Source of the DNA: DASUGC01 sp035606665
GTDB taxonomy: Bacteria > Acidobacteriota > Vicinamibacteria > Vicinamibacterales > SCN-69-37
Length of the DNA: 64,000 bases
Assembly (NCBI GenBank): GCA_035606665.1
Contig: DATNEY010000026.1
Location: forward strand, 186,001-250,000
Direction: 5' to 3'
Position numbers and translations under genes: made by a program. Under the pieces are notes generated by a model. The model searched no databases. It was not told where the DNA came from and saw only the letters and a list, made by a program, of their open reading frames with translations. Positions 7,342-15,500 of this stretch are shown in pieces; the stretch's first letter is position 1, and each line of letters begins with the position of its first letter.

Positions 7342-10007
7342 AGGCAGAGCGGTTGCTGACGTCGGTGTTCAAACTGATCGTCCGCTTCGCGCCGAAAACG
7401 GCGCGGCGGGACTTTGGCGTCGATGCAAGAGCCACATACATCGCGGCCTGCGAGCGCGCGTTTCAGAGTCGCGGCTGGCCGGGACTGGTTCGCTGCGCAC
7501 TGGCCGAGTGGGCGGATGTTATTCGAGCCGTACTGACTGTCCGTCTCGAGACGCGCCCACGAGCTCACATCGCGAGCCCACGGATTTGGGGCGTGCGTCT
7601 CTGGCGCGATGTTCGGCTCGCGGCCCGGTCGCTGCGCACCGGCGGCCTGACGACCCTGACCGCGGCGCTGACGCTCGCCATCGGCATCGGCACCACCGCC
7701 GCCATCTTCAGCGTCCTCGACTCCATTCTCTGGCGTCAGGTGCCATTCCGCGATCCGTCGAGCATCGTCGAGCTCGCCAACTTCAACGTCGCGCAGAAGA
7801 TGACCTATGGTGGCTTCCGCCGCGAGCTGATTCTCGAGTGGCGCAAGCAGACCGACCTCTTTCCGTCGCTCGAGGCGTTCGAGCACGCATCGTTCGTGTT
7901 CACCGGCGATCGGGGCACGCAGATGATTCCGGGCGCGGTCATTACGCCCGAGCTGTTTCGCATGCTTGGTGTGGCGCCGGCCACCGGCCGCCCGTTCGGG
8001 CCGGTAGATGGGCGAGGCGGCACGGCACAGATTGCAATCGTCTCGACCGAGTTCGCACGCGAGTTCCTGGGCGGGGCAGGCCCGGCCATCGGCCGGGAAC
8101 TCACGCTCGACGGCAGGCGCTATGGCGTGGTTGGCGTGATGCCGGCGACATTCAGATTCCCCAGCGGCCTGGAACAGATCTGGACTCCCTTCGACATTGA
8201 CCGGCCGCCCACCGAAGTGCCGCAGCCGCGAGGAATGACCGCCGTGGCGCGGCTCGCGAGTGGGATGAGACGGGACGATGCCGAGCGCCAGGTGCGGGCG
8301 CGTGGCGAAGGGTTGAACGTTGCGGCCGGCGGGCGGCAGGGCACGACCGCGGCCCTGATGGGTACCGGCGGCGTAGACGAGGCGAGCGAGCGGTCGCTAC
8401 AGGTCCTGACCGGGGCCGTGTGCTTTCTGTTTCTGATCGTGTGCGCCAACGTCGCGAATATCACGTTGTCGCGGTCGTCCGCGCGCGCGCGCGATCTTGC
8501 GACGTGCTCGGCGCTCGGCGCCGCGCCGGCGGATCTCGGCCGGCTCGCGTTGTTTGAACAAGGGCTGCTGGCCGCAGGCGGCGTCATCGGCGGCGCCGTG
8601 CTGGCCTGGGCCGGTGTTGCGGCCGCCGCGGTGATGCTGCCGGAGGCGATGACCTCGAACACCCTCAACGTCATCGATCTGGATTCCCGGACGCTGCTCT
8701 TCTTGATGGCCGGCGGCGTCGTCGCGGCGCTTTTGTCCGGCCTTGCTCCCGCGTTTGTCGCGACGAGAACCTCGGTCGTCAGCATCCTCAACAGTGGCGG
8801 CCGCGCCGGGTCGTCAACCGCCGCCAATCGCTTTCGCACCGCGCTCGCGATTGTCGAGGTTTCCGTGTCCGTTCTGCTTCTCGTCGGGTCGGCGCTCATG
8901 ACGCGGACGTTTCTCCATCGGGCCCTCGAGGATCCGGGTTTTGACACCGCGAATCTCGTGTCGCTTCGCGTTGGTTTTCCCGGCCGCTATGGTGACTTGG
9001 CCTCGCGCGATCGCGCGGCCTTGGATCTCGTTGCGCGCCTTCAGGGAACAGGCGGCGCCTCGAGCACCGTCGGCGGCCTACCGTCGGACACCGGCCTGCT
9101 CAGCTTTGGTCAGTTCGAAGTCGACAGTCGTCTCGGTGTCCGAACCGAGCCGTTGCCGGTCCCGGTCCATGAGGTACCGCCGGACTACTTTGACGTTGTC
9201 GGTCTCCGCCTCGTCCGGGGGCGCGCGTTCACCGCGGCCGACGAATCTCCTGTTGTCGTCAATGAGCGATTTGCAAAGAAGTTCTTTCCCGAAGGCGACG
9301 CGCTTGGGCATCGCTACCGAGTCGGCGACGGCGTCTGGCGTACTATCGTGGGCATCGTCGCGGACACGTCGGCGGCCACTGCCGGCGGCGACCGCCGGAT
9401 CGAGGCGTTCTATCCACTTGGCGCCGTCTCCGATGCGTACCGGCCGACGCTGCGTTCATCGAGCGTCGTTGATTTCCGGACCTTCCTTATTCGCGCACCA
9501 CAGGGTCGCGCCGCCATCCCCGCGCTCACCGCCGTCGTGCAGGCGTTCGACCCATCGCTTGTCGTCTGGAAGTCCGCGATGGTCGAGGACATCCTCGCGG
9601 AAGCGATCGCTCGTCCCCGCGCCATCTTCTTATTGATGAGTGTCTTCGCCGGAATCGGCCTCCTGCTCTCAACAGCCGGCCTTTACACCGTCCTGTCGCA
9701 TCTTGTCTCACAACGGCGCCGCGAATTCGGAGTCCGTCTCGCGCTCGGCGCGAGCGCGTCGCAGGTGCGGCGGTCCGTTCTCGCGCGTGGCCTCGCGATC
9801 GCGCTCGCCGGCGTCACGCTCGGCCTCATCGGTACCGTGTCGCTTGCCGGGACGATGAGGGCGCTGCTGTATGAGATGAGTCCGATCGATCCCGCTTCGA
9901 TCGCGGGGGCGACGCTGCTCGTCGGGCTCACCGCGCTGTTTGCGTGCTGGTGGCCGGCGCGAAGTGCGGGAAGAGTCGATCCGTCGGAGTTGTTGCGAGC
10001 GGATTGA
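7338..10007 (+). CDS. MacB-type ABC transporter permease (acidobacterial ADOP type)
   Basis: 889 residues from GTG 7338. A cytosolic N-terminal extension (about 80 residues) precedes the first membrane helix (LTTLTAALTLAIGIGTTAAI), then a large periplasmic MacB_PCD domain. An FtsX-like core of three helices (VCFLFLIVCANVANITL, LLAAGGVIGGAVLAWAGV, LLFLMAGGVVAALLSGL), a second periplasmic domain and a last FtsX core (AIFLLMSVFAGIGLLLSTAG onward) follow. So it is a duplicated MacB_PCD-FtsX protein, the form called ADOP in Acidobacteria. No ATPase gene accompanies it. The family works as a mechanotransmission permease with a separate ATPase; substrate unknown. Confidence 0.88.
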   Translation: MKAERLLTSVFKLIVRFAPKTARRDFGVDARATYIAACERAFQSRGWPGLVRCALAEWADVIRAVLTVRLETRPRAHIASPRIWGVRLWRDVRLAARSLRTGGLTTLTAALTLAIGIGTTAAIFSVLDSILWRQVPFRDPSSIVELANFNVAQKMTYGGFRRELILEWRKQTDLFPSLEAFEHASFVFTGDRGTQMIPGAVITPELFRMLGVAPATGRPFGPVDGRGGTAQIAIVSTEFAREFLGGAGPAIGRELTLDGRRYGVVGVMPATFRFPSGLEQIWTPFDIDRPPTEVPQPRGMTAVARLASGMRRDDAERQVRARGEGLNVAAGGRQGTTAALMGTGGVDEASERSLQVLTGAVCFLFLIVCANVANITLSRSSARARDLATCSALGAAPADLGRLALFEQGLLAAGGVIGGAVLAWAGVAAAAVMLPEAMTSNTLNVIDLDSRTLLFLMAGGVVAALLSGLAPAFVATRTSVVSILNSGGRAGSSTAANRFRTALAIVEVSVSVLLLVGSALMTRTFLHRALEDPGFDTANLVSLRVGFPGRYGDLASRDRAALDLVARLQGTGGASSTVGGLPSDTGLLSFGQFEVDSRLGVRTEPLPVPVHEVPPDYFDVVGLRLVRGRAFTAADESPVVVNERFAKKFFPEGDALGHRYRVGDGVWRTIVGIVADTSAATAGGDRRIEAFYPLGAVSDAYRPTLRSSSVVDFRTFLIRAPQGRAAIPALTAVVQAFDPSLVVWKSAMVEDILAEAIARPRAIFLLMSVFAGIGLLLSTAGLYTVLSHLVSQRRREFGVRLALGASASQVRRSVLARGLAIALAGVTLGLIGTVSLAGTMRALLYEMSPIDPASIAGATLLVGLTALFACWWPARSAGRVDPSELLRAD

Positions 10008-10072
10008 GGCGGGGACCGGGCTCCCGCGCGTCGCGTGTCCCGCGATACCCCTTGGGATACTGCTCGTGTCAT

Positions 10073-10118
10073 TTTCTGGGCCACTGACCCCCTGATTACA
10101 GGGTCATTGGCCCAGAAA
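10073..10118. repeat. Interrupted palindrome, gggccaatgaccc family (copy 4)
   Basis: 18-bp arms 10073-10090 and 10101-10118, one mismatch, 10-base spacer. It sits between the permease and the pseudo-HtrA gene. Both flanks (gggatactgctc on the left, gaaaagcaagatcccacga on the right) match copies 1 and 3. Confidence 0.75.
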
Positions 10119-10235
10119 CGCTGAAAAGCAAGATCCCACGACGGAGTCCGTGAGCGTGCGTCCCGTGGAAAGTCAGCAAGCCAACCCGCCCGACTGGGTG
10201 ATGTGCGCTCTCGCCATGGCTGCCAGAATCGCGTC

Positions 10236-11123
10236 ATGGCATCGACACTTACTGACATCTCGAACCAGCTCGCCGACGCAGTCGCGGCCGTCGCGCCCTC
10301 GGTTATCCAAGTCCATGGCCGGCGTCAGCCCGCGAGCGGCGTCGTCCTTGGATCCGATCTCGTTGTCACGACGACGCGCGCGATCGGTCAGGAAGACGGA
10401 CTCTCGGTGCGGACGCCCGACGCCCGGGAAATACAAGCGGAGCTCATCGGCTGGGACCCGGCGACTCATCTGGTCGCACTGCGCGTGCCTGAACTGAGTC
10501 TCGCCGCGGCGCCGATCGGCGCCGCGGCGCGCGTCGGTCACATCGGCATCGCGATCGGCCGGTCGTGGAGCAACTCGCTGACCGCCAGCACGGGGACCGT
10601 GTCCGTCATGGGCGGACCGCTGCCGACCGGCCGAGGCCGCGCGATGAGGATTGAGGAGATCATCCGCACGACGGCGCCCATGCACCGGGGCTTCGCCGGC
10701 GGCGCGTTCGTGAACACGGACGGTCAGCTGCTCGGCATCGCGACCGCCACTGAGATTCGCGGCCTTGGCGTCGTGATTCCCGCCGCGATCGTCACAAAGA
10801 CCATCGATTCGCTCGTGAAACACGGACGCGCAAAGCGGCGGTACCTCGGAGTCGCCGGCCAGGGCGTACCGCTGGCCGTGGGCCAGCGGCCCGCCACCGG
10901 CCAGGCGAGCGGCGTGCTCATCGTCCGCGTCATGGACGGCAGCCCGGCCGAAAAGGCCGGGCTGCTCGTCGGCGACATCCTCATCGCCATTGACGGCCAG
11001 GAGCTGGAGTCGCCGGATCGGCTGCTCGACGCGCTCGCCTCAGGCACCGGCCCAACCTCCGTACTTCGAGTACTTCGCGGCGGTTCCGCGTCAGACATCG
11101 TCATTGAGGTGGGAGAAAAGTAG
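10236..11123 (+). CDS. HtrA-like pseudoprotease: trypsin fold lacking the catalytic triad, plus PDZ
   Basis: 295 residues from ATG 10236. The layout follows DegP/HtrA: a chymotrypsin-like double barrel (residues 1-190) and a PDZ domain (GVLIVRVMDGSPAEKAGLLV, IAIDGQELESPDRLLDAL). The three catalytic positions are lost. Where the active neighbour at 11573-12526 has VTNSHVV, this has VTTTRAI. Its DPDTDLAVV becomes DPATHLVAL, and its GNSGGPLV becomes RGFAGGAFV, with Ala for the nucleophilic Ser. The fold-determining glycines and hydrophobic strands are kept, so selection has kept the scaffold. No signal peptide is visible. A binding, adaptor or decoy role toward the neighbouring HtrA is my inference. 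Confidence 0.8.
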   Translation: MASTLTDISNQLADAVAAVAPSVIQVHGRRQPASGVVLGSDLVVTTTRAIGQEDGLSVRTPDAREIQAELIGWDPATHLVALRVPELSLAAAPIGAAARVGHIGIAIGRSWSNSLTASTGTVSVMGGPLPTGRGRAMRIEEIIRTTAPMHRGFAGGAFVNTDGQLLGIATATEIRGLGVVIPAAIVTKTIDSLVKHGRAKRRYLGVAGQGVPLAVGQRPATGQASGVLIVRVMDGSPAEKAGLLVGDILIAIDGQELESPDRLLDALASGTGPTSVLRVLRGGSASDIVIEVGEK

Positions 11124-11149
11124 TCGGCGGACACGCTACATTCGTTTAG

Positions 11150-11587
11150 ATGCGCGTACTTCTGACAGGCCCGCCGGCCGCTCGCGCTCGCCTCCGCAAC
11201 GGGCTCGTCGACGCCGGTATCGAGATCGTCGCCGAGTCGGCCGTTCCGCCCGACTCGGCGACGCCCCACTACATCGACGCCATCGTCACCGCCACGCCAC
11301 GAACGGGGCCGGGTCTGAAGACCCGGCCTCCATACGATCCAGCGTCTGGGTCACTCGCAGAGAGTCGCGATGTCGCCGCAGGTCGCGGCGAAGGGCTGAC
11401 GCCGCGAGAGCTCGAAGTCCTTGCACTGCTCGCGGAAGGCCTGCCGAACAAAGGGATCGCGCATTCGCTCGGTATCAGCGACCAGACCGTGAAGTTTCAT
11501 GTCGCCGCCATCATCGGCAAGCTGAGCGCGGCGAATCGCACGGACGCCGTGCGCCGTGCGATCCGCCGCGGTCTAGTCGCGATCTAG
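11150..11587 (+). CDS. Short LuxR/NarL-type HTH regulator with degenerate receiver
   Basis: 145 residues. The C-terminal 65 (LTPRELEVLALLAEGLPNKG, ISDQTVKFHVAAIIGKLSA) are a textbook GerE/LuxR helix-turn-helix. The N-terminal 80 begin like a CheY receiver (MRVLLTGPPAARARLRNGLV) but are far too short and lack the phospho-acceptor region. That place holds TGPGLKTRPPYDP, encoded by a perfect GC-rich palindrome (11307-11328). Phosphorylation control is therefore unlikely. It is flanked by the pseudo-HtrA gene (26 bases upstream, same strand) and overlaps the convergent HtrA gene by 15 bases. Confidence 0.85.
   Translation: MRVLLTGPPAARARLRNGLVDAGIEIVAESAVPPDSATPHYIDAIVTATPRTGPGLKTRPPYDPASGSLAESRDVAAGRGEGLTPRELEVLALLAEGLPNKGIAHSLGISDQTVKFHVAAIIGKLSAANRTDAVRRAIRRGLVAI
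11307..11328. repeat. Intragenic palindrome in the LuxR gene
   Basis: ggccgggtct (11307-11316) and its complement agacccggcc (11319-11328) with a 2-base loop. It belongs to the same sequence class as the palindromes inside the two kinase genes and lies in frame. Confidence 0.7.
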
Positions 11588-12526
11588 CGCCAGCTTCTCC
11601 CAGGGAATCAGCACGAACACCCGCCGTTCGCTGCCGCGCAGCACCGTCACCGGTGTTGCGCGGCCGATCAGTTCCTCCGTCAGCAGCCGCTGCAGATCGT
11701 CGATGCCCGTGACCGCGCGATCGCCGAGCGCGATGATGAGGTCGCGCTCGCGCAGGCCCGCGGCGGCCGCCGGCGTGCTCGGCTCGACCGATTCCACCCG
11801 CACGGCCGACGTCACCGCGAGCGCGAGGTGCCGCGCGAGCTGCCGCGGCACGGGCGCCTTCGACCCCGCGACGCCGATGTAGCTGCGCCGTATCCGGCCG
11901 TCGCGAAGCAGCCGGGACACGACGAAGCGGACGGTGTTGCTCGCGATGGCGAACGACAGTCCCTGCGCCGGCATGATCATCGCCGTGTTCACGCCAATCA
12001 CTTCACCGCGCGATGTCACGAGCGGCCCGCCGGAGTTGCCTGGATTCAGCGCCGCGTCCGTCTGCAGCACGTCGTCCATCAGCCGGCCGGACTTCGCGCG
12101 CAGCGATCGTCCGAGCGCGCTCACGACACCCGTCGTCACCGTGCAGTCGAATCCATATGGATTGCCGATCGCGATGGCGATTTGCCCGACGCGGACGACA
12201 CTCGAGTCCGCCAGCGCCGCGAATGGCAGACGGTTACCGGCGACGCGGACGACGGCAAGGTCCGTGTCCGGGTCGTCACCCAGGACTTCGCCACGCGCTT
12301 TGCGTCCGTCCGCGAACGTGATCGACGCGTGCCTTGCGCCATGCACGACGTGACTGTTGGTTACGAGCAGACCGTCGGACGCGAACAGGAAGCCGGAACC
12401 GGATCCTTGATTGGCGACTTCGAGCTTCACGACCGCCGGCCCGACCATCTCGACCGCGCGGACGACAGCGTCAGAGTAGGCGTCGAGGAGGGCGGGTTCG
12501 GATGAGGCGTGAGCAGGGAGGAACAT
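11573..12526 (-). CDS. HtrA/DegP-family serine protease with PDZ domain
   Basis: 317 residues. The catalytic triad is visible: His in LLVTNSHVVHGA, Asp in DDPDTDLAVVRV, Ser in ALNPGNSGGPLV. A single C-terminal PDZ follows (VEPSTPAAAAGLRERDLIIA). HtrA enzymes degrade or refold damaged envelope proteins. The N-terminus (MFLPAHASSEPALLDAYSDA) is not a clear signal peptide, so its compartment is uncertain; some short HtrA forms are cytoplasmic. It converges on the LuxR-type regulator, with 15 bp of 3' overlap, and is a paralogue of the pseudoprotease at 10236-11123. The three genes probably form one functional neighbourhood. Confidence 0.92.
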   Translation of the reverse strand: MFLPAHASSEPALLDAYSDAVVRAVEMVGPAVVKLEVANQGSGSGFLFASDGLLVTNSHVVHGARHASITFADGRKARGEVLGDDPDTDLAVVRVAGNRLPFAALADSSVVRVGQIAIAIGNPYGFDCTVTTGVVSALGRSLRAKSGRLMDDVLQTDAALNPGNSGGPLVTSRGEVIGVNTAMIMPAQGLSFAIASNTVRFVVSRLLRDGRIRRSYIGVAGSKAPVPRQLARHLALAVTSAVRVESVEPSTPAAAAGLRERDLIIALGDRAVTGIDDLQRLLTEELIGRATPVTVLRGSERRVFVLIPWEKLALDRD

Positions 12527-12585
12527 GATTCAGGCTAGCGGCGCCGCCGGCATGCCGCATCACCTGAATGGGGAGGTCGTGTTGG

Positions 12586-13098
12586 CTAGGCCTCGAGCAG
12601 GTCGTCGAATAGGGCGCGAAAATCCATCAGCGCCTGCCGAATCTCATCTGTCGTTGCCGTCAGGTAACGGCCCACGACCTGATGTGCGTTGCGATAGTGG
12701 CTCACCACGGCGGGGTGCTCGACCGAAAGATCTCTCGCCCGGCGTTCGAAGTCCGTCATCGGATAGCCACGGCTCGCCATCAGATTGGTGGCGAGCACAT
12801 CGGCCTCACGGACGGCCGCGGCCGGATCACTCGCGAACAGCGACTGGACCTGGCGCCAGGCGAAGAGGTACTTGGCGTTCTCGTCCTCGGATAGAGGTCT
12901 GATGTGGAAACTGCTGGCCCACCTGGTCCCTGCATCGAACCAGCGATCCGCCCGGTGTGCCCGGACTGCGCGCCGAGCGGGACGCTTGTCGTCCGGGCCG
13001 AATGCCGGTTGCAGCCTCGTGTGCCGCAGGACGTACAGGGCCACACCACCGACCAGGATCAGACCCACGATCACCGTGATCACTGCCGCATCGTCCAT
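12586..13098 (-). CDS. Membrane-anchored protein of unknown function (widespread AD-LVxxLMxxRGYP type)
   Basis: 170 residues from ATG 13098; a longer frame to 13182 exists but adds an Arg-rich stretch. One N-terminal transmembrane helix (AAVITVIVGLILVGGVALYV) is followed by a helical cytoplasmic domain: FAWRQVQSLFASDPAAAVRE, ADVLATNLMASRGYPMTDFE, HQVVGRYLTATTDEIRQALM. I recognise this pattern from uncharacterised proteins in Actinobacteria and other phyla, annotated only as hypothetical membrane proteins. It stands alone, with 200 bases of apparently empty DNA upstream and a different gene downstream on the other side of 12586. No function is proposed. Confidence 0.7.
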   Translation of the reverse strand: MDDAAVITVIVGLILVGGVALYVLRHTRLQPAFGPDDKRPARRAVRAHRADRWFDAGTRWASSFHIRPLSEDENAKYLFAWRQVQSLFASDPAAAVREADVLATNLMASRGYPMTDFERRARDLSVEHPAVVSHYRNAHQVVGRYLTATTDEIRQALMDFRALFDDLLEA

Positions 13099-13299
13099 GT
13101 GGTTCCCTCGTGGAATTGCCCGCGCAAGGTGCAATCGAGGTGCCACGGCCGAGCGTCGTCCTCCTTTTTGGCGACGCGGCATGTGGAATGTGTGTACGTA
13201 CCGTGCGCACCGACAAGCGCTACTTCATGACCACCATTGGGTATTGGTGCCGGGTAGAGAACGGCGCGGGGTGGACGGTGGTGAGTGTGCGGTAACCGT

Positions 13300-15432
13300 T
13301 CACCGCCAAGGATCGGCGACGATGTAGATCTCTCCGCGAAGGGCAGCGACCGCGCCTTCACAATGCTGCTCGAACGTCGCATGGAAGCGTTCGAGTTCTC
13401 CCTGCGGCCCGTAGACAACCTCGAGCACGACGAACGATCCGGTTGATGTGTTGCACCCGCGGCCATTACCCGAGAAACTCAGTCCGGAGGAACCGGGCGA
13501 TTGAAATGGGTAGCGCATGGCGTTGGCGTACGTCCCAGGCACCAGAGGCTGTCCTGAGGGTGCGCTCAAGGCGAGCGACCACCCCGGGGCGGCCGGGGCG
13601 AGACCCCGCAGCGATATCTGCACGGCGGATGTGGACTGTGACCAGCCCGAGAACTGCGTCGTCGCCAATGAAAAACTCTGCGACGTGCCTCCACCGATGT
13701 AGTCGCCCGCATCGCTCTGAAATGTGAGGAACGTCGACGGCGGCGTCGGGCTCGAGGGGAACTGCGCGAGAGGCGGAGGTGAAGTGGACCCCGCTGCATC
13801 GATCCAAATCTGCCCGCGCAGTGGCGTCGACACGCCTTCACAGTGCTGCTCGAACCGCGCGTGGAATCGCTGGATCGTGTTGCCCACGTACACCGCTTCT
13901 GCGACCAGGAATCGTCCGGTCACCTGGTTGCATCCGCGACCGCTTCCGTTGAAATCAAGTCCGGGCTGGCTTCCGCGGAACGCAGAGCGCGCGGCGCGCG
14001 TGTACAGGCCCGGCGTCAGCTGCTGGCCGGGTGCCGCCGCGAGGCTGAGGCTCCACCAGTTGCCGAAGGACGGTGGAATGTTGAATTGCAGCTCGCCGCT
14101 TCCGGCGTTGTAGCTCGCCGTGAACTGGAGCCCTGTCACCGTGTAGCTCGCGGACTGTCCGGCGCCGATGTAATCGCCCGAGTCGCTTTGGAAAGACAGG
14201 ATCGCCGCCTGCGTGCCGCTGCTGCCCGAAGCGGTCTGCGAAACCGCGACGAGAGTTCCGGCGACGGTCGCAAAGCCCGTTCGAGCATTGCCGGTATTTG
14301 CCGCCACCGACAAGGTCGTGCTGCCGCTTCCGGTGCCCGAGGCGCCGTTCGGGAACGTGAGGAACGCGTCGTTCGCTTGCGCAGTCCAGTTACACGTTCC
14401 GCCCTGAGTCTGAGTGATGGTCAGGACGAAGTTACCGCCGGCGTCGCTGGCGGGGATCTGCGTCGGGCTGACATTGAAGGAGCATTGGGCAGACGATGCA
14501 GCCTGCTGATTGATGGTGACGGTTTGTCCGGCGACGGCGACCGTTCCGGTTCGAGCAGTTCCGGAGTTGACGGCGACGGAGATCGTCACCGTTCCGCTTC
14601 CGGTGCCGGACGATCCGCTCGTAACGGTCAGGAACCCGGATTGCGACTGCGCGGCCCACGCGCACGACGTGCCCTGAGTCTGCGTCACCGTGATGTTGAT
14701 GGTGGCGCCCGAGGCGCTCGGCGATGACTGCAGCGGACTCACAGTGAACGCACAGCCCGGCGGCGGTGGTGGCGGCGGCGCTGGGGCAGGCGCTTGCTGG
14801 TTGATCGTGACGGTCTTTCCGGCGATCGTCGCAGTACCGGTCCTCGCAGTCGTGCCCGCCGCAATCGTCAGTACGACAGTTCCATTGCCGGTGCCGGTCG
14901 CGCCGGATTTCACGGTGATGAATCCGTCGTTGCTCGTCGCGCTCCACACGCAACTGGTGTCGTTCGTGACGGCGATCGAGACGTCACCGCCGGACGAGCC
15001 CGTCGTCACATCCGTGGGCGAGACGGCGAAGTTGCAGACCTGCGGGATTCCGGAGGCCTGCACGATGTCGATCGGTCGATCGGCGACGCGTATCGATCCC
15101 AGGCGCCCGGTCCCCGTATTGGCCTGAATCGAAAACCGCGCGGTCCCGTTTCCCGAACCTGTCGCCGATCCCATCACCGTGATGAATGACGAGTTGCTGC
15201 TCGCCGTCCAGCCGCATCCGGCTGCCGCCGTGACGGCGACGGCGAGTTCGCCGCCAGACGCGGTCACCGCGATGACGGGCTCGTTGCCGACGGTGTAGCT
15301 GCAGTTCGCGTTGCCACTTCCACTGGAGGACGAAGACGAACTCGGGCCGGCGGGATTGTCCTTGCCGCAGCCGGCAAGTGCCGTCACGAGCGCGAGAACC
15401 AGGCTGTGGCTGACGAGGCGACGAGTGGTCAC
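13300..15432 (-). CDS. Lipoprotein with BACON-type beta repeats and a duplicated C-terminal domain
   Basis: 710 residues from GTG 15432, chosen because it gives a clean lipoprotein signal (LVLALVTALAGC lipobox); an upstream ATG at 15507 would overlap the divergent kinase start. After a Ser/Gly linker come five repeats of about 85 residues with the BACON pattern (C.W.A.S...FITV..G..GTG.GTV..S...N....R.GT..I.G...TI.Q), a proline run, then two copies of a 115-residue domain (FQSD.GDYIG.G, F.G.GRGCN..TG.F.V.E.VY, RFHA.FEQHCEG). BACON domains bind carbohydrate or mucin or act as spacers on secreted proteins. The duplicated end domain has four conserved-looking Cys and is not named to my knowledge. 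Confidence 0.82.
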   Translation of the reverse strand: MTTRRLVSHSLVLALVTALAGCGKDNPAGPSSSSSSSGSGNANCSYTVGNEPVIAVTASGGELAVAVTAAAGCGWTASSNSSFITVMGSATGSGNGTARFSIQANTGTGRLGSIRVADRPIDIVQASGIPQVCNFAVSPTDVTTGSSGGDVSIAVTNDTSCVWSATSNDGFITVKSGATGTGNGTVVLTIAAGTTARTGTATIAGKTVTINQQAPAPAPPPPPPPGCAFTVSPLQSSPSASGATINITVTQTQGTSCAWAAQSQSGFLTVTSGSSGTGSGTVTISVAVNSGTARTGTVAVAGQTVTINQQAASSAQCSFNVSPTQIPASDAGGNFVLTITQTQGGTCNWTAQANDAFLTFPNGASGTGSGSTTLSVAANTGNARTGFATVAGTLVAVSQTASGSSGTQAAILSFQSDSGDYIGAGQSASYTVTGLQFTASYNAGSGELQFNIPPSFGNWWSLSLAAAPGQQLTPGLYTRAARSAFRGSQPGLDFNGSGRGCNQVTGRFLVAEAVYVGNTIQRFHARFEQHCEGVSTPLRGQIWIDAAGSTSPPPLAQFPSSPTPPSTFLTFQSDAGDYIGGGTSQSFSLATTQFSGWSQSTSAVQISLRGLAPAAPGWSLALSAPSGQPLVPGTYANAMRYPFQSPGSSGLSFSGNGRGCNTSTGSFVVLEVVYGPQGELERFHATFEQHCEGAVAALRGEIYIVADPWR

Positions 15433-15500
15433 GGCGTTGGAAACCGAGATTCTAGTCCAGCGCCAGTCGTCGGGTCCAAACCGCATACACTGAGGCGCGC

